Assembly: GCA_945872325.1 (NCBI GenBank)
Contig: CAMBZY010000002.1
Span: 1-33,644 of the forward strand
Length of the DNA stretch: 33,644 nt
Source: Candidatus Kuenenia stuttgartensis
Lineage (GTDB): Bacteria > Planctomycetota > Planctomycetia > Isosphaerales > Isosphaeraceae
Reading direction: 5' to 3'
The translations under genes were made by a program, and so were the position numbers. Shown here one piece after another: positions 20,349 through 28,925 of this stretch (its first letter is position 1; every line of letters begins with the position of its first letter). Under the pieces are notes generated by a model. The model saw only the letters and a program-made list of their open reading frames with translations. It made no database searches and had not been told where the DNA came from.

Positions 20349-20849
20349 TCAATTTTTTGATTTGTCATTCAGAGCACTCCCTCGCCTTTGCTTCACAGCG
20401 ACCGGCATGGTGGATGAGTCGTCTGGTTCGTCTACTTTGCCTTGTCGGAACCGGATATCGGTCAGGCTTGCACCACCCGATGTCGCTCGCAAAGCCTTCA
20501 ATAATTCCGGCTTGCGAAACTGCCTGAGTTCTTCCAGAAGGCACGAGTTCGAGACTGTCACGTTCAGTACGCCCCGCTTGACGGCACCAATCTTCGTCAT
20601 CTCAGCCTTGGGCCTGCCAAGCAACTTGTCCCAGGCCTTCTCCAGATCGCTGGCGGCCATCATCCGGCCATAACCATTTCGAGCCATCAAAGCATCCATC
20701 ACATGCGTCAGGGTCTTCGGACCCCGAGACTGCATGAGACCCGCACCGGCATAGCTCATGGTCTCTTGAACCATCCGCTTCTGAGCATCGGCCACTCGCC
20801 CGCTCACATTCGGATTCGTTCGCAGAACTGGCTTTTCTTTCAACGGCAT
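20349..20849 (-). CDS. DUF721/DciA-like protein
   Basis: 166 aa; 'AWDKLLGRPKAEMTKIGAVKRGVLNVTVSNSCLLEELRQFRKPELLKALRA' is DUF721-like, and the gene sits between dnaN and gyrB. Confidence 0.75.
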   Translation of the reverse strand: MPLKEKPVLRTNPNVSGRVADAQKRMVQETMSYAGAGLMQSRGPKTLTHVMDALMARNGYGRMMAASDLEKAWDKLLGRPKAEMTKIGAVKRGVLNVTVSNSCLLEELRQFRKPELLKALRATSGGASLTDIRFRQGKVDEPDDSSTMPVAVKQRRGSALNDKSKN

Positions 20850-20859
20850 CCCTCGCCTC

Positions 20860-21975
20860 TCAATGCGGCATCAGCGGCATCACAATATAGTCGTAATGAT
20901 CGGCTGTATGGAAGAGCGCAGCGGCCTTCGAATTGATCAGATCGACGAACAGCTCCGTATTCTCTTCCATCGTCTGGAGGGCTTCCACCAGATACCTTGG
21001 ATCAAACGTGATGTCAATCGTATTCCCGTCGTAGTTGATCGGTATGTCCAGATGGCTGTCGCCCACGTCCGGCGATTTGCTGTCGAGTTTCAACGTGCCT
21101 GACGAGAACTGGAAGTCCACGCCCCGGCTCTCCTCACTCGTCACAATCATCGACTGCTGAACCACCCTCAACAACTCGCCCGCCTTCAGGCTCACCCGTG
21201 CTTCATGCTGGTTCGGGAACACGTCCTGATACCGCGGGAACCGGCCTTCCACAAGTCGCGTGTGAATCATCGCCCGCTCTGTACGAATCGCAGCCGCGTT
21301 GCCGTCCAGAATCGCAAAATGGACCGCTGAATCATCGTCGTTGAGATTTCGCTCAATCAGCTTCAATGCCTTCACCGGGATCACTGGAGACGCACCCTCG
21401 ACCTTCTCCACCTCTCCATGCATCGTCGCCGCAACCGTCATCTTGGCCAACCGGCGACCATCCGTACCCACCATCGAAATCGTATCCTCGCCAAACTCCA
21501 CCAGGACTCCGCCCAGGGCATACCGGGTGCTGTCCACATCGGTCGCAAAACTCGTCCGGCGGATCAATCGGCGCAGGTCTGATGCCTGTAAAACATGGTA
21601 ACTTCGAGCCGTGAAGCTCGGGACTTCAGGGAACAGGGTCGGATCCTCAGCCGTGAAGTTCCACTTGCTCCGACCGCCCCGAACGTCGATCTTCTCGCCG
21701 TTGGACTCGATCGTCAGGTCGATCTCGTTACTCAATCGCAAAAGCTGCTGGATCCGAACGGTCGGCAAAATCACGGCACCGGGCTCGTCCACCCGAACGC
21801 CTGAAACCATGTAGCGAATGCCCAGCTCAAGGTCGGTCGCCATCAGTGTCGAACCCGTAGAATCGACCACGAGTTTGAGGTTCTGGAGGATCGGTTTAGG
21901 GCTTCGGGCCGGAGCCACACCACCCACCATGGCGATCGCCGCCAACATCCCCTCACGATTGCACTGTGACTTCAT
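20860..21975 (-). CDS. dnaN: DNA polymerase III sliding clamp (beta subunit)
   Basis: 'MKSQCNREGMLAAIAMVGGVAPARSPKPILQNLKLVVDSTG', 'DGRRLAKMTV', 'VEGRFPRYQDVFP', C-terminal 'YDYIVMPLMPH'. ORF track extends to 22005; MKSQ start at 21975 preferred. Confidence 0.96.
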   Translation of the reverse strand: MKSQCNREGMLAAIAMVGGVAPARSPKPILQNLKLVVDSTGSTLMATDLELGIRYMVSGVRVDEPGAVILPTVRIQQLLRLSNEIDLTIESNGEKIDVRGGRSKWNFTAEDPTLFPEVPSFTARSYHVLQASDLRRLIRRTSFATDVDSTRYALGGVLVEFGEDTISMVGTDGRRLAKMTVAATMHGEVEKVEGASPVIPVKALKLIERNLNDDDSAVHFAILDGNAAAIRTERAMIHTRLVEGRFPRYQDVFPNQHEARVSLKAGELLRVVQQSMIVTSEESRGVDFQFSSGTLKLDSKSPDVGDSHLDIPINYDGNTIDITFDPRYLVEALQTMEENTELFVDLINSKAAALFHTADHYDYIVMPLMPH

Positions 21976-22227
21976 GGTCGATTCGCTCGGAACTCTAAAG
22001 GACACATATTCAGGAGCCTCTCAATGGCCGGCCAAGCCAGCCATCGCCTCACCATTTTGGTTTGTCAGGATCGATGTGGTCAGGGCCTGAAATGGCCTCA
22101 ACAAAGTGCGGTGCAGCACCAAAAATCCGTTGGCTACACCCAACCGACAGCCCCATCCCTGAAGCAGACTTCTCGATTCTAGAAGGTTTACGAGGTATTT
22201 CCCTATCTTACCACTTTCGTCAAGAAC

Positions 22228-22261
22228 CCACAAGTGGCACTCAAGCCTTTCTCACTTGTGG
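22228..22261. repeat. Inverted repeat CCACAAGTG-N16-CACTTGTGG in the dnaN/terminase divergent region
   Basis: Perfect 9-bp arms at 22228-22236 and 22253-22261. Confidence 0.6.
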
Positions 22262-22320
22262 ACTCCAAATCCAAACTAACACGCAGAGCCAGCAAGCGAC
22301 GAGCGCCACAGAAGCTGTGA

Positions 22321-22334
22321 TGTTAGATCTAACA
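22321..22334. promoter_or_regulatory. 14-bp perfect palindrome TGTTAGATCTAACA, operator-like
   Basis: Direct reading, between the divergent dnaN and terminase genes. Confidence 0.4.
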
Positions 22335-22644
22335 CATCAATTTACAAATACTTATGTTGGCCTGGTTAGTCACTGAGGCCGCCCTTGCTCGCGCTGCGGG
22401 TTAGTTTGGCCAGCCAAGAATGCACTACCGCGAAGCTCAATACCTGCCACCATTCGATAAAACCGCCCGCCCCCGTTTTATTTACCTAACCATCATCCAA
22501 TACAACCACCACTCATAATATTTCCACCAGATGCAACATGAATTTCAACCCGTCCACGATATTATCGCTGCAATTCCAATCAACGTCATTTAAAACATCA
22601 ACGCTTATTATTTAATACCTCTCGAATCGAAAGCCCCTATCACC

Positions 22645-24234
22645 ATGAATTCCGGCGAACCTGACCGAATCCAATCGCCTGACAATCATGGAATGAACCT
22701 CTATCAGCCCATGGACAGCACCGGCCTCTGGCACTGGATCAAGCACTATTCAGGAATTCAAGTCGCAAAAAATGCCGTCTGCCCCGGCCACCACGCCCCC
22801 TGGGATTTCCTCAAAACCATGTACTTTCAGCGCCCTCCCGTCAGCCTCGCCCTCGGTGGCCGTGGGACCGGAAAATCGTTTCTCACCGCTCTCGGGACCC
22901 ACCTGATGAGCCGCCAGATCGCCCGCAACCGTGTCCGTGTCCTCGGCGGCAGTCTCGCCCAAAGTCTTCAGATTTATGAGGCCATGCAATCCATCGTCAA
23001 AAACATGGAATCCGCTATCGGGCCAGGCCATCACGAATTTCAATCGCTCACCAAAAATCGCGGAGTTTATCCAAATGGCTCCGAAATTATGATCCTGCCT
23101 GCCTCTAATACAAGTGTTCGTGGACCCCACGTCCCCACTCTCCTGCTCGATGAAGTCGACGAAATCCCTTCCGAACTCCGTGAATCCGCCATGGGTATGT
23201 GCATGAATCTCGGCGGTCTCAAAGCCTCAACCGTCATGACCTCCACCTGGCACAGAACCGGCGGACCCATGACGGAACTCGTTGCCAGAGGAGAAGCTGG
23301 CGAATTTCCATTCTTCCGGTTCTGTATCTTCGAAGTCCTCGAACGATGCCCGAACTGGAGGTCTGGCCCGGATCTTGAAAATTGCCCTTCCTGCCCGCTC
23401 CTCCGCTGGTGCCACGACGTCCGCGATGGCGGCCCACCTCGCGCCAAACGCTCCGATGGACATTATTCCATCGATTCCGTGATCCAGAAATTGATGTGCG
23501 TCAGCCAGAAAATCTTCGAAGCCGACTACCTCTGCATGGGCCCTCGCGCTGACGGTCTCTGGTTCAATGAATTTCAACGCGGACTTCATGTCCACGAAAA
23601 AGCCGAGTTTAATCCCTCACTGCCTGTCCACATGGGCCTCGACAGCGGTGTTTACACCGGCGCCGTTTTATTTCAGGTTCAATGGCATAAAATCCAATCT
23701 CAAAATCCAATCACGCCCTCGATTAAAACCGAATTCAACGTTCCGGATATCCATGTCTTTGCCGAATTTCTCAGCGAAGGCCATTCCGCCGAATGGAATG
23801 CCAGAAATATGCTGAATTTAATCCACAAACATTGCAACGGCCGTATCGACTACACCTGGACCGACCCCGCCGGTGGTGCCCGAAATCCGATCGGACCCAC
23901 CGTGCTCGCCGAATATCAACGCGTTGGATTAAAACTCACACCCTGGCCATATTCCCTGGTCGTCGATAGCCTGGCAGGCGTGGAATCGCTTCTGAACCCG
24001 GCGGAAGGCCCCCCTCGACTCACCATTCACCCGCGTTGCGAAATCCTGATTCAAGCCTTCGAAAACTACCGAAGAGCTCGCGTCGGTGGACAGTGGCGCG
24101 ACTGGCCGGAAGATCCCCAACACCCCCACGAAGATTTGATTGATGCCCTTCGTGGAGGTATCAAAGCTGTGATTCATGATCATTCGTCGGCTTTATTTCA
24201 CGTGCCCCGTGTCTCTCCAAAAAGGATCTTTTAA
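22645..24234 (+). CDS. Phage terminase large subunit (ATPase + RNase H-like nuclease)
   Basis: 529 aa; Walker A-like LALGGRGTGKSFLTAL, Walker B PTLLLDEVDEIP, coupling region VMTSTWHRTGG; nuclease acidic motifs MGLDSGVYTGAV, TDPAGGAR, HEDLIDALRGGI. Confidence 0.92.
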   Translation: MNSGEPDRIQSPDNHGMNLYQPMDSTGLWHWIKHYSGIQVAKNAVCPGHHAPWDFLKTMYFQRPPVSLALGGRGTGKSFLTALGTHLMSRQIARNRVRVLGGSLAQSLQIYEAMQSIVKNMESAIGPGHHEFQSLTKNRGVYPNGSEIMILPASNTSVRGPHVPTLLLDEVDEIPSELRESAMGMCMNLGGLKASTVMTSTWHRTGGPMTELVARGEAGEFPFFRFCIFEVLERCPNWRSGPDLENCPSCPLLRWCHDVRDGGPPRAKRSDGHYSIDSVIQKLMCVSQKIFEADYLCMGPRADGLWFNEFQRGLHVHEKAEFNPSLPVHMGLDSGVYTGAVLFQVQWHKIQSQNPITPSIKTEFNVPDIHVFAEFLSEGHSAEWNARNMLNLIHKHCNGRIDYTWTDPAGGARNPIGPTVLAEYQRVGLKLTPWPYSLVVDSLAGVESLLNPAEGPPRLTIHPRCEILIQAFENYRRARVGGQWRDWPEDPQHPHEDLIDALRGGIKAVIHDHSSALFHVPRVSPKRIF

Positions 24235-25800
24235 ATGTCAAGCCGTGGACCTGGATTGCAACTCATTAAAAAACGTCACCCGGAATGGGCCGAACATCAC
24301 ATCCGATGGATATGGCTCCTGGATAGCCTCGAAGGCGGCCAGCGATATCGCGAAGCCATCTATGGCTACGACCAGCAAGGCCAGCCCATGCGAAATCTGG
24401 TTCGCCATAAACGCGAATATCCCGTACCAGGGACAGAATCCACCGCCATTGGCCGACCCGGCGACGGCTGGCCATTGACCGCCCCGGAAGAATCGTCCCC
24501 AATCGGGCCTGCAACTGACGACGACTTTGAACTTCGCCGCGCTCGTACTCCAGTGCCCACTTTTCTCGCTGAAACTGTCGAAACCCACCTCTCCCGAATT
24601 TATGCCCGGGAAGTGGTCCGCGATGGCTCGGAAAATGTCCGTAAATGGTGGTCGGATGTCAATGGTTGTGGCCTTTCCATCGATCAGTGGATGATTGAGA
24701 CCATCGCCCCTCTACTGCTTTGCCTGGGCCAGATTGACGTGATTATCGACCGACCCCGGCCACCCTCCGGCGAAACCATTGAAACCCAGGCCGATTGCAT
24801 TCGACTCGGGCTCGATACTTGTATTGCAAACTATATCCTCCCTGAAAATATGGTCTGGTGGAGGCTCGATGAAAGCTGTCAGATTTATGAAGAATGTCTG
24901 GTGGCCGAATCTCTTGAAATCGAGGGCACTCTGGTGCCAGTTTTCAGGCACTGGACCGCTTCTGAATCAACGCTTTATGACACCAATGGTCATATCCTTG
25001 AAACCATCGCCCATCATATCGGCAGAGTTCCTATCGAACGCCTGTTTTTGGCTCGCAAACCCCGCAGCCGGAATGTCGGTCAGTCCCGCTATGAAGGCAT
25101 CGCCGAGCGTCAACGTGAATATTACAACCGCGACAGCGAATTGATTCTCTCCGACACCACTCAGGCTCACCCCCTGATGCAAGGCCCTGAGGATTTCATT
25201 CAGCCCGACGGTGGGATCCCCATCGGCCCCGGCTGGCTCCTTCCAAAAAAGAAAAATAATACCGGCACCAGCATTACCTACGAAGGTTTTGAGGTGGTCA
25301 ACTTTAATAAAGATGGAGCTGAGTCGATCCGTCAGAACAAGGCCGATATCCGCGACGATATCGACCGCGATTCTGCCCTGGTTCGATCCGTAGAACGTAG
25401 CGGGCAAGTGCAATCAGGAGTTGCAAAAGCCATCGACCTGCACGACGGCAACAATCGACTCGCCAAGCTGGCTAAAGCTCTGGCCAGAGCTGAAATGCAA
25501 ATTGTGAAATTGGCATTGACCGTTTTATACGATGGAGTAATCCAACGGGTTGGCGAGGATTTACGGAATATTCGGATTGAATATCCCAGCGAGTTCGATT
25601 TATTGACAACTTCTGAATTGGCAGACGCTACCAGAGGTTTTCAACGGATACTAAGTGAGTCAGGTCGCCTGCCAATGACCGAAGGGCTTTTACTAAGCCG
25701 ATTGCTGCGATTATGCATGCCGGGACTCGCAGATGACATGTATCTGAAATGTGATCAGGAAATTCAGGAATATCTCGACACCAAGGTAAAGAAATCATGA
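24235..25800 (+). CDS. Phage portal-like protein
   Basis: 521 aa, immediately downstream of terminase (3-bp gap); helical C-terminal half 'RQNKADIRDDIDRDSALVRSVERSGQVQSGVAKAIDLHDGNNRLAKLAKALARAEMQIVKLAL' is portal-like. Confidence 0.82.
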   Translation: MSSRGPGLQLIKKRHPEWAEHHIRWIWLLDSLEGGQRYREAIYGYDQQGQPMRNLVRHKREYPVPGTESTAIGRPGDGWPLTAPEESSPIGPATDDDFELRRARTPVPTFLAETVETHLSRIYAREVVRDGSENVRKWWSDVNGCGLSIDQWMIETIAPLLLCLGQIDVIIDRPRPPSGETIETQADCIRLGLDTCIANYILPENMVWWRLDESCQIYEECLVAESLEIEGTLVPVFRHWTASESTLYDTNGHILETIAHHIGRVPIERLFLARKPRSRNVGQSRYEGIAERQREYYNRDSELILSDTTQAHPLMQGPEDFIQPDGGIPIGPGWLLPKKKNNTGTSITYEGFEVVNFNKDGAESIRQNKADIRDDIDRDSALVRSVERSGQVQSGVAKAIDLHDGNNRLAKLAKALARAEMQIVKLALTVLYDGVIQRVGEDLRNIRIEYPSEFDLLTTSELADATRGFQRILSESGRLPMTEGLLLSRLLRLCMPGLADDMYLKCDQEIQEYLDTKVKKS

Positions 25801-25916
25801 TCGGCCCAATCATCGCCTGCCTGAGTCTTCAAATTGTCTGTCTGTCGCTTGTCAGAAGCGTTGTGATCCCTTTTGTGATCGACTTTGCCGAGCTCTTCAT
25901 TTCCCGTAAAAAATGA
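25797..25916 (+). CDS. Small 39-aa hydrophobic membrane protein
   Basis: ATGA overlap with the portal stop; MIGPIIACLSLQIVCLSLVRSVVIPFVIDFAELFISRKK*. Below the ORF-track size cutoff. Confidence 0.5.
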   Translation: MIGPIIACLSLQIVCLSLVRSVVIPFVIDFAELFISRKK

Positions 25917-25941
25917 CCATCCAAGAGAAGAATTTCGCAAA

Positions 25942-26487
25942 ATGATCAATCTCGATAACATTAAGCCTGAACCTATCGTCACTTCACCAGAATCAGCCCC
26001 GATTGAGACTGTAACAAATACAGTCTCAGCCGACCCTTTCATATCATCCACCGGCCGAAATCCCTTGGAACAGGAGTTACAGGAATGGAAAGATCGTTGC
26101 TTTGTGATGGCTGCGGAACGCGAACTGGCAATGGCCCTGAGCGGCGAATCCATCAGGCCAGGCGCAGCATCTCAACTGATGAAACTCTGGAGCGATCGGA
26201 TTATCTCCAAAATCGACGAGAAATCATCCATCAAAGTGCAATCCGCCGACGGCCGAAACCTTGCCGATGCTGTGAAAGACTGGCTTCAAAGCCCTGATTT
26301 TGCACACTTTCGAACCGCCAGCCATAAGGGCGGTACCGCCGCCCGTACGGAATCGGCTGTCACCGAACGAACTGTCCCTACAGTTCTGCAGGCCAAGAAT
26401 TTAAATGAATCTGTCATTCAACATTGGCGCCAACGCGCTTTGAAATCAGATCAATCCTTACAACGTGGCCTTTGGCCACGATATTGA
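25942..26487 (+). CDS. Hypothetical virion-assembly (scaffold-like) protein
   Basis: ATG at 25942 gives MINLDNIKPEPIVTSPESAPIET..., 181 aa; acidic/low-complexity N-terminus, located between portal and capsid. Assignment is positional. Confidence 0.5.
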   Translation: MINLDNIKPEPIVTSPESAPIETVTNTVSADPFISSTGRNPLEQELQEWKDRCFVMAAERELAMALSGESIRPGAASQLMKLWSDRIISKIDEKSSIKVQSADGRNLADAVKDWLQSPDFAHFRTASHKGGTAARTESAVTERTVPTVLQAKNLNESVIQHWRQRALKSDQSLQRGLWPRY

Positions 26488-26535
26488 TGCACCTTTTTGC
26501 GGATGTTTTCCCTTTGTTTTAGAAAGACCTTTCCC

Positions 26536-26853
26536 ATGACAAGTTTTAAGAATCTCAAGGCTTACGTGAAATCCGTGATGCAAGCCGCTCCTGGCTCAAT
26601 TCGGGGCTATGTCAACACCAGTGAACTGACTCGCGTCCTGTTCTTTGCATTAGCCGCCGGTGGATCAACCAGCGTCATTCTCTCAGGCCTGAATGAATCA
26701 CTCCAAACGATTCTGGTTCAGCCTGCCGATTTTGCCGTTGGGTCAGCCATTTTGGTCACGATTATTGAAATTCTACGACGGATTCAACATGGCCGTGAAG
26801 TCCCACCAACGGTGAGTTCTCAGACTGTTGATGAAGTCAATAAAACCAATTGA
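26536..26853 (+). CDS. Small two-TM membrane protein, holin-like candidate
   Basis: MTSFKNLKAYVKSVMQAAPGSIRGYVNTSELTRVLFFALAAGGSTSVILSGL...DFAVGSAILVTIIEILRRIQHGREVPP; two hydrophobic segments and a charged tail. Confidence 0.6.
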   Translation: MTSFKNLKAYVKSVMQAAPGSIRGYVNTSELTRVLFFALAAGGSTSVILSGLNESLQTILVQPADFAVGSAILVTIIEILRRIQHGREVPPTVSSQTVDEVNKTN

Positions 26854-26897
26854 TTTCTGATTTAAATTCTCGCTGTCAATTATGACTGCGACCATAA

Positions 26898-26930
26898 AAA
26901 TGGGCGAGGCAATTTCGTCTCGCCCAATTT
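26898..26930 (+). terminator. Hairpin between the holin-like ORF and the capsid gene
   Basis: GGGCGAG (26902-26908) / CTCGCCC (26919-26925), stem extended by flanking AAAT/AATTT. Confidence 0.6.
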
Positions 26931-26996
26931 CTCCTATATGTCATTCATTCAATTCCCTCTGATTCAAACCAAAATCCTGAAAGGTGAATTTTTCCC

Positions 26997-28136
26997 ATGC
27001 CATCGACCTTTTCTCAAGGCATTGAATTCGTCAACGATTTCAAAGACCAGATTCGTAACGAAATTCATGCCGTTTCCATGAACTGGTTTGTCAATCGCTG
27101 CCCACTTGTCACCCGTTTGCCACGTATTCCTGTGGCTTCCACAACCTTTACAGTCGTCAGTCGTGTAGCGCGTCCCCGAACATTAAAACTCGGCGCAGCT
27201 CTATCAGCCATCGACTCATCGGCTACTTTCAGCGACGCCAGTTATCTGATGGTTGGCGATGTTTTGGAACTGGTTTCAGGCGAGCGGATTGAAATCACTG
27301 GCGAAGTGAATGTTTCCACAAATGCTGTCACCATCCGCCGAGCCGCTGAAGGCACCACCGCAGCCACCGGAGCACTCAACGACACCGTCAGACTGGTCGG
27401 AAACAGCCGCACAGGTGGCGAAGTCAACCAACTGGCCGTGGCCATGAAACCTCTAGTCACCTCTCAGTTCTGTCAGACGTGGCAACACCCTGTTCAGATT
27501 TCCGGTTCTTTACAAGCCGCAACCGGTTTTAGCTCTGCTGCGAGTGGAGGAACTCCTCTCGATCAGGCCCGAATGGACGGACTTCAAAACCTGATGGACG
27601 ACATGGAATCCACAAGCTACTACGGACGTGGTGAAGATCCCGCTCTGGTTGCCAGACCCAAACAGAAAGGCTTGAAAACGCTCATCACTACCAATCTCGT
27701 AACAAGTCCCACGAGTGCATCTGCTTACAAAGCTACGGACCTGATCCGCGACACCCTCGAACGCTGCCGCACAAATGGTGGTAATCCTGATGTGATGCTT
27801 CTCTCGTCAAACTTCATGACTGGCCTGGCTGTCTGGGGCCATGCTGTTCAAAGGATCGACGCCGGAACAAGTGTCTTTGGCGTTCCTATCAATGTGTTTG
27901 AAGCGCCGTTTCTGGGCGGAATCACACTGATTGAAGCTCCTCTGCTGCGTCCATTCACGGCAGTTGCATTAACGAGCTCGGAAATTCGGATGCGTGTCAA
28001 GCGCAACGAATTCTGGAACTCTCGCGGTGTTCGTGGAGATGCTGTGGAAGGCGACTGGATCGCCGAAGGTGCCATCGAACTTCAAAACGAGTCGCATCAT
28101 GCCTGGCTTGAAGGTATCACAGCTTTCTCTGCATAA
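26997..28136 (+). CDS. Major capsid protein, SU10/DUF5309-like (HK97 fold)
   Basis: 379 aa; 'VRLVGNSRTGGEVNQ', 'QFCQTWQHPVQISGS', 'ALQNLMDDMESTSYYGRGED'-type region and 'EWIAEGAIELQNESHHAWLEGITAFS' C-terminus resemble this capsid family. Confidence 0.85.
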   Translation: MPSTFSQGIEFVNDFKDQIRNEIHAVSMNWFVNRCPLVTRLPRIPVASTTFTVVSRVARPRTLKLGAALSAIDSSATFSDASYLMVGDVLELVSGERIEITGEVNVSTNAVTIRRAAEGTTAATGALNDTVRLVGNSRTGGEVNQLAVAMKPLVTSQFCQTWQHPVQISGSLQAATGFSSAASGGTPLDQARMDGLQNLMDDMESTSYYGRGEDPALVARPKQKGLKTLITTNLVTSPTSASAYKATDLIRDTLERCRTNGGNPDVMLLSSNFMTGLAVWGHAVQRIDAGTSVFGVPINVFEAPFLGGITLIEAPLLRPFTAVALTSSEIRMRVKRNEFWNSRGVRGDAVEGDWIAEGAIELQNESHHAWLEGITAFSA

Positions 28137-28143
28137 TTTTTTC

Positions 28144-28851
28144 ATGTCACATTTTCCCCGCAAATGGGATATCACCAATCTTGTTTGCGGGATTCCGTTT
28201 GGAAATCAGAAAAAAAGGCGGGAAGTGATGGTCACCAATGAAGATATTGTGATGAGTTATCCGGATCAATTGATTCAGGTGTCTGAATCTTCGTGTCGAA
28301 TCGACTCGTTTTCAGCCGTGTTTGATAGTCTTGATGCGTGGTTGCTGAAATCACCATTTAATCCATTGATTTCGAACATGGCGATTGGAATGATCGTCCA
28401 GCTTGTGGAATTAAATGCGGTGAATCCCAGAAACGGCCTCTATCTGGTCAAGTCGCTTCAAGCCGACGGTTTTCAATTGCGATTGGCTGGTTATGATGTT
28501 CCAGTGGGTCGTGGGCCAGGCGTTTCGTTCGGATCGGCCACGGTGCAGGCCACTGTCCTTGATTTTTCGAGCTTCATTCATTCGGCTCAGGCAACTGTAG
28601 ACGCTCATTTAAAGAATTCTGTTTCCATCATGGATGATATTTTGACCAACAGGGCGAACGACGTGGTGAAACTACTCTCGCTGATGCGAATGGGATCCAG
28701 TTCTGCTTTTCTCAAAGATTCTCTAGGTTTGACCGATGGCTCTCTACTGGATCTTGAGCAGCGATTGCTCACAGATTTAAAAGCCCAGATCCTGATGGCC
28801 ATAACACGTCAATCCATCAATTCAGGCCGTTGGACACGTCTGATCCGCTGA
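28144..28851 (+). CDS. Hypothetical phage structural protein
   Basis: ATG at 28144 (MSHFPRKWDITNLVCGIPFGNQKKRREVMVTNED...), 235 aa, 8 bp after the capsid stop. No family recognised. Confidence 0.6.
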   Translation: MSHFPRKWDITNLVCGIPFGNQKKRREVMVTNEDIVMSYPDQLIQVSESSCRIDSFSAVFDSLDAWLLKSPFNPLISNMAIGMIVQLVELNAVNPRNGLYLVKSLQADGFQLRLAGYDVPVGRGPGVSFGSATVQATVLDFSSFIHSAQATVDAHLKNSVSIMDDILTNRANDVVKLLSLMRMGSSSAFLKDSLGLTDGSLLDLEQRLLTDLKAQILMAITRQSINSGRWTRLIR

Positions 28852-28925
28852 TCAGAAAAGTTGTATTTCAAGAGTAACAATCAACTCCCATTTTTCGTTC
28901 CATAACACCAGAAAGCAATAAAACC

